A stretch of 11,519 bases of DNA from Richelia sp. UBA3308 (GTDB lineage Bacteria > Cyanobacteriota > Cyanobacteriia > Cyanobacteriales > Nostocaceae): the NCBI GenBank assembly GCA_002361335.1, contig DESS01000010.1:1-11519 (forward strand), written 5' to 3'. Below are positions 6,001 through 11,519 of the stretch, piece by piece; position 1 is the first letter of the stretch, and the number at the start of each line of letters is the position of its first letter. Made by a program: the position numbers and the translations under genes. The notes under the pieces are model-generated. The model was not told where the DNA came from and did no database searches. It was given only the letters and a program-made list of their open reading frames with translations.

Positions 6001-8037
6001 CTCAATCTAGAGTTTATCCACAGTGTTGAAAATCCGCTAATTAATGGTATCGAGATTGTTCAGCTTGGGGGTGGTGATACAGATCCTTTGCCTACAGTTT
6101 CGATTGTCAACGACCCAGCCAATGTAGCCGATGAAAATCAAGGTCAAATCCAAATTTCCCTATTAAGTGATGTTACTGTCCCCAGTAATGAAACAGTTAA
6201 TGTTACCTTTGAAATTGTTCCTGGCACTGCCACCGCTTTAGAAGATTACCAGTATTTATCCACTAGTGCCACTTTTGATGAGGATACTGGTGTTTATACT
6301 GATACAGTAGCGATCGCTGGTGGGTCTTCGGATGTTACATTCTTCGTGGATATCTTGGCCGACGCTCTTATAGAAAGCGAAGAAACCTTTACCGTTAATA
6401 TTACTGATGTTAGCCCCAATGCACAAATAGGACTAGTGGATACTACAACAGTAACTATTGAAGATAATAGTTCTACTGAATTTGGGGAAGCGACGCTAAG
6501 TATAACAGCGGATGGGGATAGTGACAATGTACAAGCATCTAATTTTGACAGCAATTCTTTTCAAATTGCCAATTCGGGAGACAAAAAAATTGTTGCGGTC
6601 AATATTGATGTAACTAATGCTCTTTATCCCGATACAGTTTTCGATCCTTTTGGGCTGGCAGGAGATACATTAGGCAAACAACTGACTATAGACACTAACG
6701 GTGATACTGGTGTGGTGATTGCACCAGAGGATTATTATATTGGTGCTGGAGGAACGGCTGGTTTTGAAGCTATCCAGCTAGAATTTGATGAAAATGTGGA
6801 TGGTGGATTTGAACCAGGAGAAACTCTTGGTTTCTCAGTTGATATGGACCCCAATTCCATTGCAGGGGCACAGAAAGCTCCTCTAGATGCAGGTTCTAAT
6901 CCTTCTTGGGATATTGGCGGTGTATCTGGGGCAGAATTAATTGGCTCAACATTTACTGTTACTTTTGATGATGGTACTACCGCAACTGGTCAACTTCAGG
7001 GGACAAACGACCAAGGAGGTTCCCAAGCTTTAGCTTCCCAAAATTCCACTGATGTTCCTGTCACTTTGACAGTTAATAATTTAAGTCAAGGTGGTGTAGG
7101 AACTTATAATGATGAAAATAATCCTGTGGTTATAATTAATGGAACAGCAGGACAAACAGCAAGGGTGGTTTTAACCAAAGGCTTTATTCAACCCGTTAGT
7201 TTGGATGCTTTTACCAATGGTACCCCAGAGCAACAGGAATTTGCACCAGTTTTACAATCTCAGTTGGACGATTTGGCTGCATCAGATTTTCCTGCCAATA
7301 ATGCCGTTGAGTTCCAAACTGTAGATGTGGTGTTAACTGGTGAAGACCAAGATATTAGTGATTTATTTGATTTTTCTGGTGTCGCAGCCTTCGACTTTGA
7401 TGGCGAAGAACAGTTACCTCTAGGGTTTGTTGCTAGTGCGATTGATTCCAACGGCAATAATGAACCCATTGGTTCGGTAACTGAGCCGATATACTTGCAA
7501 TTTTCTGATTCTGAAGATACTATACTTTATCGAGTCAATGCTGGAGGAAGCGAAGTTGCAGCCCTTGATGGTGATATTGTTTGGTCGGCGGATACAGTAG
7601 ATAATAATAGTCCCTTCCTAAGCAATCCTGGTAGCAACAATAGTGCTTCTTTCCCAATTGTTGGTCCCGGGGCGAATGTACCTGAAAATATTCCAGATGC
7701 TATCTTTAATACTGAGCGTTGGGATCAGCCTGGTGGTTCCGAAATGGAGTGGGCTTTTGATGTTCCCGAATCAGGTCTGTATGAAGTTCGACTTTACATG
7801 GGTAATGGCTTTAGTGGAACTAACGATCCAGGGGAACGGATATTTGATGTAGCGATTGAAGGTAGCGTTCCTGCGAACCTGGATAACCTCGATCTTGTCA
7901 GTGAATTTGGTAATGAAGTCGGAGGAGTAATTAGTAATACGGTAACGGTGACTGATGGTACTCTCAATATAGAATTTATCCACGGTGTCGAAAATCCCCT
8001 AATCAACGGTATAGAAATTGTGCAACTTGGGGTATAA
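3028..8037 (+). CDS. Large modular propeller/malectin/Calx-beta protein
   Basis: A 1669-aa protein, probably extracellular. Residues 1-533 form a beta-propeller like glucose/sorbosone dehydrogenases: GLRNQYDLAL (about 283), YTVDNGSN, and EDGGYYGHP (348-356) match the family blocks. DDDDGDGINNIND (about 546-558) is a calcium-type linker resembling thrombospondin type 3. Residues 560-842 are beta-rich and unassigned, perhaps a lectin-like fold. Malectin 1 is 844-1014. Calx-beta is 1022-1147, with DENQGQ and the terminal VTIEDN. Residues 1150-1497 are unassigned. Malectin 2 is 1498-1668, the same length as malectin 1. Malectin domains bind carbohydrate and Calx-beta domains bind calcium or serve as adhesive modules; enzyme activity of the propeller is unproven. 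There is no Sec signal peptide, membrane anchor or RTX tail, so the export route is unclear. The composition is very poor in Lys and Cys and rich in Asp, Asn, Gly and Thr, as in secreted matrix proteins. Continuing open to the TTG at 2947 is possible but less likely. Confidence 0.85.
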   Translation: MTINFNLVGSFQGVQGEPQILNNPTSIQFGADGRLYVAEQNGTINAFTIELQNGEYVATANEELVSSNGTEVVKSIQNHNDDGSLSDQQNRQVTGLVVTGTATNPVLYVSSSDPRIATFNDPNLDTNSGVVTRVTWNGTEWEAVDIIRGLPRSEENHSVNGMVLSEDGTKLFLTVGGNTNNGAPSDFFAYTGEYALSGTILEIDLVDIESRPILTDPNGGQNGTSRQYIYDLPTLDDPTVSNISNGVGEDISGLDEDGPWGGNDGFNMAILPADAPMRIFADGLRNQYDLALTQNGQLYTVDNGSNAGFGGNPVDANGNPTDQPGAGEATNDPNDGGTGDPEPLFLLEDGGYYGHPAPARANQDLPWTVFNDQGNPDTSLSPNSVPNLADLVPDSVDIAEGFLIDPSKFTDNPARLTESGIRVERDSPDSNAIITVGSSSNGLVEYTDDAFGGALQGSLIVTQFNGNVTLLNLSDDGTSIEPLVDPTAGNEVMDDDGIFPLVTGQSLPLDVTTGVDGTIWVAEFGNNSINVFAPDENDVPPPNGPDDDDGDGINNINDPFILDANNGNSVLVSPSQTLLWDFDANQDNNLPGANGYGGGLTGVMINNTTDFQAFFQEPSTIEGQIIKLDNVKFNTAAGGGTTVIESVSNGDPFETPNNGEYLFHTGVTLAPTVETFTIKWSVFNPGTQFTGSFQQIGGYIGTGDQSNYLKIVAIDGSDDEIQILLEDNDVVQSISFISADGLFDLPTNQQIFFELEIDPVAGTAIPVVSYETGDENITTVTGEAVDLNGTTVLDAIQGNYTVEGQNSGLAVGLFSSNVGEPTANTFQATFNEIEITATGDTSQTILYRVNAGGPEVTAIDGGIAWSADTTSNNSPFLVDAGSNDSASFPAVEPGDTVPVTVPGAIFDTERWDQPGGSQMEWAFDVPESGMYEVRLYVGNGFSGTNDPGERVFNVAIEGEIPPNLDNIDLSSQFGNEVGGVITNMVTVTDGTLNLEFIHSVENPLINGIEIVQLGGGDTDPLPTVSIVNDPANVADENQGQIQISLLSDVTVPSNETVNVTFEIVPGTATALEDYQYLSTSATFDEDTGVYTDTVAIAGGSSDVTFFVDILADALIESEETFTVNITDVSPNAQIGLVDTTTVTIEDNSSTEFGEATLSITADGDSDNVQASNFDSNSFQIANSGDKKIVAVNIDVTNALYPDTVFDPFGLAGDTLGKQLTIDTNGDTGVVIAPEDYYIGAGGTAGFEAIQLEFDENVDGGFEPGETLGFSVDMDPNSIAGAQKAPLDAGSNPSWDIGGVSGAELIGSTFTVTFDDGTTATGQLQGTNDQGGSQALASQNSTDVPVTLTVNNLSQGGVGTYNDENNPVVIINGTAGQTARVVLTKGFIQPVSLDAFTNGTPEQQEFAPVLQSQLDDLAASDFPANNAVEFQTVDVVLTGEDQDISDLFDFSGVAAFDFDGEEQLPLGFVASAIDSNGNNEPIGSVTEPIYLQFSDSEDTILYRVNAGGSEVAALDGDIVWSADTVDNNSPFLSNPGSNNSASFPIVGPGANVPENIPDAIFNTERWDQPGGSEMEWAFDVPESGLYEVRLYMGNGFSGTNDPGERIFDVAIEGSVPANLDNLDLVSEFGNEVGGVISNTVTVTDGTLNIEFIHGVENPLINGIEIVQLGV
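5557..6069 (+). repeat. Malectin module copy 1 (internal gene duplication)
   Basis: This 513-base segment encodes 171 residues from TILYRVNAGG to IVQLG. It aligns without gaps to 7519-8031. By hand count about 136 of 171 residues match, and long stretches are also identical at DNA level, for example around GCTTTTGATGTTCCCGAATC. Confidence 0.85.
7519..8031 (+). repeat. Malectin module copy 2 (internal gene duplication)
   Basis: This is the gapless partner of 5557-6069. It forms the extreme C-terminus of the protein and ends two codons before the stop. DNA identity is highest in the second half (about 7740-7860), pointing to a fairly recent duplication or ongoing gene conversion. Confidence 0.85.
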
Positions 8038-8069
8038 ATTCATTACAATGCCCGAATTTTGATTGATTA

Positions 8070-8117
8070 AAAAGCGATCGCTCTACTGAAAATTATTGGT
8101 AGATGGCGATCGCTTTT
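8070..8117. terminator. Bidirectional terminator built on HIP1 palindromes
   Basis: AAAAGCGATCGC (8070-8081) pairs with GCGATCGCTTTT (8106-8117). The stem continues as TCTAC (8082-8086) / GTAGA (8099-8103), with a TG bulge and a 12-base loop. Each arm contains a perfect HIP1 octamer. The hairpin begins 32 bases after the malectin gene stop. On the minus strand it is followed by a T5 run and could also stop transcripts of the convergent DUF389 gene. Confidence 0.7.
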
Positions 8118-8233
8118 GGTTTGGATCTATATTTTATGACCAAAAAATAAACAGGATACAAGCCATCGATAATCCGTGGAAAGAAAAAAAATTTTCCACA
8201 ATTAATGCCCCTCGATTCCCAAGTGTGAGTACT

Positions 8234-8254
8234 TGATAACTGATAACTAATAAC
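8234..8254. repeat. Heptanucleotide tandem repeat (TGATAAC x3)
   Basis: TGATAAC, TGATAAC and TAATAAC lie in tandem. This is a short tandemly repeated repetitive (STRR-like) sequence of the type frequent between cyanobacterial genes. The rest of 8118-8273 shows nothing else I can assign. Confidence 0.6.
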
Positions 8255-8273
8255 TGAAATGACATCTAAGACA

Positions 8274-9281
8274 TTATCGCCTCACTTCTTCTACCTGAGG
8301 AATTTCAATAATCAAGGTGTAGTTTGCCTTCATCTTTTTGTTAATAAAGTCCTCTAAAAGTCCTACCTGTTTTGGTGTTAGACGCTTTTTGCTGCGAACG
8401 GTTAAACGAATTTCTGGAGGATTAGTTAACAAATTAGTCTCAGTTTTTTCTAACTTTACTTCTTTAAAGGTTAAAGTTTCACTGATAAATGCCCTTCTGA
8501 TATTGGCTTGTAAACGAGTTTGCTCAACTAAAGATATAAAACTTAAAGTCAGGGGAATTACTAAAACACCTGTCATAAATAACACCCATTCTATGCCTTT
8601 ACGTGCTTTGTGGACAGGGGTATAACCTTTGATAAAAAAACCGATCATACATGAGAGGGTAATTCCCAATAAGTTGGTGAGATAAAGTAAACCTGCACCT
8701 AAACTGAGATACCAATCAGCATGTGCTAAACCCAGCCCAATTACACATAACGGCGGCATTAAAGCCACGGATATCGCCGTACCTGCTAAACTATTTTCAA
8801 TTTTGGGTTCTACTTTTCCGTAGCCGCTGATAAATCCGGCGACTATGGCAATTCCTAAATCTAATAAATTTGGTTGAGAACGAGTTAATATTTCACTTTC
8901 ATAGGAGGAAATTCCTGACAATAAGCCGATTAGCCAGGCTAAAACAATGGCGATCGCACTTCCCATACCTACTGCAAAAGAAGCTGTACGAAACAGATAT
9001 GCATTTCCTTCTGAAGCACCGAATGCCAAGCCTCGTATCGGTAACATTAAAGGTGCTATAATCATTGCTCCGATAATAACGGCCGCACTATTACTCAATA
9101 AACCAAAACTGGCAATGGCGCAGGAAGCAAAAATTAAAATCAGATAGCTAGAATCAACCCTTGATTCTCGCTGTAAATTCTCATGTAATTCGCTTGCTTC
9201 ATAGGGGTGGACATTATTGCTAACCAAAATACATAGCAACTGGTTGATTTTTTTGTGTATATATTTTGCCAGACTCCGCAT
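8274..9281 (-). CDS. DUF389 family integral membrane protein
   Basis: A 335-aa protein read from the ATG at 9281. After a short soluble N-terminus it has about six or seven hydrophobic spans (roughly 46-62, 66-84, 99-121, 141-155, 166-186, 191-215 and 231-251) and an 84-residue soluble C-terminal domain. Diagnostic DUF389 blocks are NSAAVIIGAMIIAPLMLPIR (64-83), RSQPNLLDLGIAIVAG (134-149), SLAGTAISVALMPPLCVIG (164-182) and LTNLLGIT (201-208). DUF389 has no settled biochemical role; it is usually described as a hypothetical inner-membrane transporter-like protein. The frame stays open to a TTG at 9395 (373 aa), but that extension overlaps the antiporter promoter, contains no family match and has no Shine-Dalgarno; the ATG at 9281 also lacks a clear one. 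It is divergent from the antiporter gene with about 135 bases between starts. Confidence 0.88.
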   Translation of the reverse strand: MRSLAKYIHKKINQLLCILVSNNVHPYEASELHENLQRESRVDSSYLILIFASCAIASFGLLSNSAAVIIGAMIIAPLMLPIRGLAFGASEGNAYLFRTASFAVGMGSAIAIVLAWLIGLLSGISSYESEILTRSQPNLLDLGIAIVAGFISGYGKVEPKIENSLAGTAISVALMPPLCVIGLGLAHADWYLSLGAGLLYLTNLLGITLSCMIGFFIKGYTPVHKARKGIEWVLFMTGVLVIPLTLSFISLVEQTRLQANIRRAFISETLTFKEVKLEKTETNLLTNPPEIRLTVRSKKRLTPKQVGLLEDFINKKMKANYTLIIEIPQVEEVRR

Positions 9282-9380
9282 AAAATAAATTGTTGCAACC
9301 TCAAATGTTTGCCCTTGATTCTGATAATTCAGACTCAAAGCCAAACATAAACTGATGCTTAACGAAAGTTCAACATCGAG

Positions 9381-9408
9381 TTGCGACAAATGCAAAAAAA
9401 TCTATAAT
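9381..9408 (+). promoter_or_regulatory. Sigma70-type promoter of the antiporter gene
   Basis: TTGCGA (9381-9386) and a perfect TATAAT (9403-9408) are separated by 16 bases. Transcription would start around 9414-9416, at most two or three bases before the ATG at 9417. The mRNA would therefore be leaderless or nearly so. No other comparably good promoter is seen in the 9282-9416 intergenic region. Confidence 0.6.
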
Positions 9409-9416
9409 GAAGGGCT

Positions 9417-11006
9417 ATGGCAATTGAAACTGCGGTGGGTGAAGCCGCGATCGAAGATAATCTTAAGCAATTTCTCTTAGTATTGTCTGTATCTCTAAGT
9501 GTGGCGACTTTACCGCAAATTTTTAGCTGGTTTCGTCAAATTCCTTACACTTTACTATTAGTAATTGCTGGTTTAGGTTTAGCGTTTGTTGATGTACGAT
9601 TAGTAAATCTTTCTCCGGAATTAATCCTGGCGATTTTCCTGCCTCCTTTACTATTTGAAGCGGCATGGAATTTAAAGTGGTCGAATTTAAAACGAGATTT
9701 CTTTCCTATTATTCTTTACGCTGTCATAGGAGTAGTAATTTCTATTATTGGCATAGCACTAGGTTTAAATCAATTTGCCCAATTACCTTTAACCACAGCT
9801 TTACTAGTTGGTGCAAGTCTTTCTGCTACCGATCCGGTTTCCGTCACTGCTTTGTTTCGGGAATTAGGGGTTGACAAACGCCTGACTACTTTAATGGAAG
9901 GTGAAAGTTTGTTCAACGATGGTATGGCGGTTGTCGCTTTTAGTTTCTTGGTAGCGCTTCCTTTGGGAACTGCAAAACTAGGTGTACAAGAAGTTATCCT
10001 AGAATTTATTACCGTTGTTGGAATCGGGTTGGCAGTAGGTGGTTTAATTGGCTTTGGTATCTCTTACCTAACTCAAAGATTCGATTTACCATTAGTAGAA
10101 CAATCATTGACATTGGTGTCAGCTTATGGTACCTACATAATTGCCGAAGAATTTGGCGGTTCCGGTGTAATTGCTGTTGTGATCGTCGGCTTAATTTTAG
10201 GTAACTTTGGTTCCCGAATTGGTATGAATGCCCGTACAAGGGTAATAGTCAGCGAATTTTGGGAATTTGTCGCTTTCTTTGTCAATTCAATTGTTTTCTT
10301 ACTAATTGGCGATCAAATACAATTCGCCAACCTTGCAGATAACTTATCAATTATCGGCATAACTATCGCCGGGATGGTTGTATCAAGATTCATCTCCGTC
10401 TACGCTTTAGGTTTCTTCAGCAATAGCGTAGCTAATTCCAATATTAGTTTACCGCAACAAACTATACTTTGGTGGGGAGGTCTACGAGGTTCTGTCTCTA
10501 TCGCCCTGGCTTTAAGTGTTCCAACTATATTAGGTAACCAAAGAGAAAGCCTGATTTCTACAGTATTCGGTGTAGTTTTATTTACTTTATTAGTCCAAGG
10601 ATTAACTACTAAACCTTTACTACAAAAACTGGATCTTCTCGGCGATCAACCTCAACGTCAGGCTTATATGCAGTTAGTGGCACGTCAACAAGCACTGCAA
10701 AAAGTTCTAAAATATCTAGATGAAGTAGATGACGAACGTCCGGGACTTGATTTAGAATTTTGTCGCTATCAAAAAGAATTAGTTGAAGGAGAGCTAAAGA
10801 ATATAGAAGACAGAATTGATAAATTACAGGACGAATATCCGAACCTAAAGGAATTTGCTAACGAACAATTACGCAACGAATTACTCGCAGTAGAAGCGGA
10901 TACTTATGCCGAATTTGTCCGTAATCGTAGATTGAATCAAGAACTTCCACCTTTGTTGGAAAATGTGTTGGAAGAAAGTTCATTAACTTCAAATCTTGAA
11001 GCTTAA
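9417..11006 (+). CDS. nhaP: CPA1 Na+/H+ antiporter, NhaP/NhaS1 type
   Basis: A 529-aa secondary transporter of the monovalent cation:proton antiporter-1 family, exchanging Na+ (or Li+, K+) for H+ across the membrane for pH and salt homeostasis. About 12 hydrophobic spans fill residues 17-405. Key motifs are IFLPPLLFEAAW (73-84), SATDPVSVTAL (136-146) with the ion-binding Asp139, EGESLFNDG (161-169) with the CPA1 Asn167-Asp168 pair, and WWGGLRGSVSIALAL (around 355). The charged cytoplasmic tail (about 405-529), rich in Glu, Gln and Arg, resembles that of cyanobacterial NhaP/NhaS1, as does the N-terminus ETAV...NLKQFLLVLSVSLSVATL. That match supports the ATG at 9417 although AAGGG is only 2 bases from it. 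It has no terminator of its own; transcripts may run to 11420. The ion specificity is inferred. Confidence 0.92.
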   Translation: MAIETAVGEAAIEDNLKQFLLVLSVSLSVATLPQIFSWFRQIPYTLLLVIAGLGLAFVDVRLVNLSPELILAIFLPPLLFEAAWNLKWSNLKRDFFPIILYAVIGVVISIIGIALGLNQFAQLPLTTALLVGASLSATDPVSVTALFRELGVDKRLTTLMEGESLFNDGMAVVAFSFLVALPLGTAKLGVQEVILEFITVVGIGLAVGGLIGFGISYLTQRFDLPLVEQSLTLVSAYGTYIIAEEFGGSGVIAVVIVGLILGNFGSRIGMNARTRVIVSEFWEFVAFFVNSIVFLLIGDQIQFANLADNLSIIGITIAGMVVSRFISVYALGFFSNSVANSNISLPQQTILWWGGLRGSVSIALALSVPTILGNQRESLISTVFGVVLFTLLVQGLTTKPLLQKLDLLGDQPQRQAYMQLVARQQALQKVLKYLDEVDDERPGLDLEFCRYQKELVEGELKNIEDRIDKLQDEYPNLKEFANEQLRNELLAVEADTYAEFVRNRRLNQELPPLLENVLEESSLTSNLEA

Positions 11007-11022
11007 AGCTTAAATATTGTAG

Positions 11023-11331
11023 GGTGGGACAAGCGCCGCTGACTCCATTGACGGTTTAGACGGGAATGACACTATTCAAGGGTTAGGCGGTAATGATAGT
11101 TTAGTCGGTGGAGCACTTAGCGATTCTCTCCAAGGGCGAGCCGGAGCGGACGACTTACGCGGTAATGGTGGCAGTGATACCTTGCTTGGTGGTGGTGCTG
11201 CTGACGAACTACGTGGTGGCGGCGGTGCTGATGTTCTACAAGCTGATGGAGGTGCTGGACTACTTATTGGTGGGGGTGGTAATAACACCCTAACTGGTGG
11301 TAATGGAGGCGATACATTTAGAATTGGTTAA
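11023..11331 (+). pseudogene. Orphan RTX (hemolysin-type Ca2+-binding) repeat block
   Basis: Starting after an in-frame TAG (11020-11022), the frame encodes GTSAADSIDGLDGNDTIQG and then about nine nonapeptides of the form GGxGxDxLxG (GGNDSLVGG, AGADDLRGN, GGSDTLLGG, GGADVLQAD and others). It ends in GGNGGDTFRIG at a TAA (11329-11331). This is the parallel beta-roll that binds calcium in type I-secreted proteins. There is no ATG or GTG in frame; the only NTG-type start is a TTG deep in the repeats (11179). Repeat positions that should be Asp or Asn are often Ala or Ser, a sign of decay. The usual C-terminal secretion signal after GGDTF is missing. It is best read as a stranded remnant of a secreted protein gene, close downstream of nhaP. 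It could be a misplaced tail of a gene like the one at 3028. Confidence 0.7.
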
Positions 11332-11389
11332 AGGTTGAAGAAATTTAGACAATCTGTGTAGTAGTGCAAAATACTAAACTGTAATCAAG

Positions 11390-11420
11390 AAGCTCCAGTG
11401 ATTTTCTGGGGCTTTTTTTT
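11390..11420 (+). terminator. Intrinsic terminator after the RTX remnant
   Basis: AAGCTCCAG (11390-11398) pairs with CTGGGGCTT (11406-11414), with one G-U pair and a 7-base loop, followed by T8. This is a strong Rho-independent terminator. Nothing better lies between nhaP and here, so it probably ends the nhaP transcript as well. Confidence 0.85.
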
Positions 11421-11498
11421 GACGCTGCCTGGATAAAATGACCTAACTCATGTGGAATATTATTGTAAATGCGCCTAACCGAACCTACAAACTAATCC

Positions 11499-11517
11499 AA
11501 TGCCCCATGCCCCATTC
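11499..11517. repeat. Heptanucleotide tandem repeat (ATGCCCC)
   Basis: AATGCCCC, ATGCCCC and ATTC form a tandem ATGCCCC heptamer at the window edge, a typical cyanobacterial STRR. The array may continue past the end. The rest of 11421-11498 shows no gene or structure that I can support. Confidence 0.6.
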
Positions 11518-11519
11518 GG

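Noticed and set aside
8234..8254. Possible CRISPR-like array
   Set aside because: The repeats are 7-mers without spacers, a cyanobacterial STRR rather than CRISPR. No CRISPR repeats or cas genes are present.
9282..9395. TTG start adding 38 residues to the DUF389 protein
   Set aside because: The extension is not part of the family, overlaps the antiporter promoter and has no ribosome site. It cannot be fully excluded because the ATG at 9281 also lacks a clear one.
11076..11288. Minus-strand Pro/Ser-rich open frame over the RTX block
   Set aside because: It is the antisense of glycine codons in the RTX repeats, a common artefact.
11108..11293. Plus-strand frame overlapping the RTX block
   Set aside because: It is another frame of the same repeats. 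The RTX frame has a clear periodic motif and this one does not.

Overview
This window looks like accessory chromosomal DNA from a cyanobacterium. It is AT-rich and carries perfect HIP1 octamers (GCGATCGC) near 6310, 8074, 8106 and 8950. It also has heptanucleotide short tandem repeats (8234-8254 and 11499-11517) and an interspersed palindrome (2256-2282) of a kind common in cyanobacteria. The DUF389 and CPA1 antiporter proteins read like cyanobacterial family members. I cannot resolve the genus.

Layout. (1) 32-1857 is a two-gene operon: a GT14-type (core-2/I-branching) glycosyltransferase, then a WecG/TagA/CpsF (GT26) glycosyltransferase, closed by a hairpin terminator at 1861-1899. It looks like the tail of a surface-polysaccharide cluster that begins before the window. 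(2) 1900-3027 has no intact gene. It holds debris: the 3' end of an IS5-like transposase broken by a frameshift (minus strand), an interspersed palindrome, a probable DnaB-helicase C-terminal scrap (minus strand), a 109-bp inverted-repeat unit, and then a structured leader with two adjacent hairpins and competing pairings. (3) 3028-8037 encodes a 1669-aa modular protein. It has an N-terminal beta-propeller related to glucose/sorbosone dehydrogenases, an acidic calcium-type linker, a beta-rich region, malectin 1, Calx-beta, an unassigned region and malectin 2. The two malectin domains are about 80% identical. There is no Sec signal peptide and no RTX tail. A HIP1-bearing hairpin follows the stop. 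(4) 8274-9281 (minus) is a DUF389 membrane protein. (5) 9417-11006 (plus) is an NhaP/NhaS1-type Na+/H+ antiporter. The two are divergent, and the antiporter appears to be driven by a near-consensus promoter that starts its mRNA almost at the ATG. (6) 11023-11331 is an orphan block of about ten RTX-type nonapeptides with no start codon, followed by a strong intrinsic terminator at 11390-11420.

How the parts may relate. The glycosyltransferases (glycan synthesis) and the malectin/Calx-beta protein (carbohydrate and calcium binding) are compatible with a cell-surface or matrix function, but the mobile-element debris between them makes co-regulation uncertain. The antiporter and DUF389 genes form a separate membrane-transport pair. 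The RTX fragment is the type of C-terminus that large cyanobacterial secreted proteins often carry and that the 1669-aa protein lacks, which suggests local rearrangement. I did not find a convincing new defence or mobile system. The most unusual items are the structured leader, the two near-identical malectin domains, the detached RTX block and the near-leaderless antiporter mRNA.
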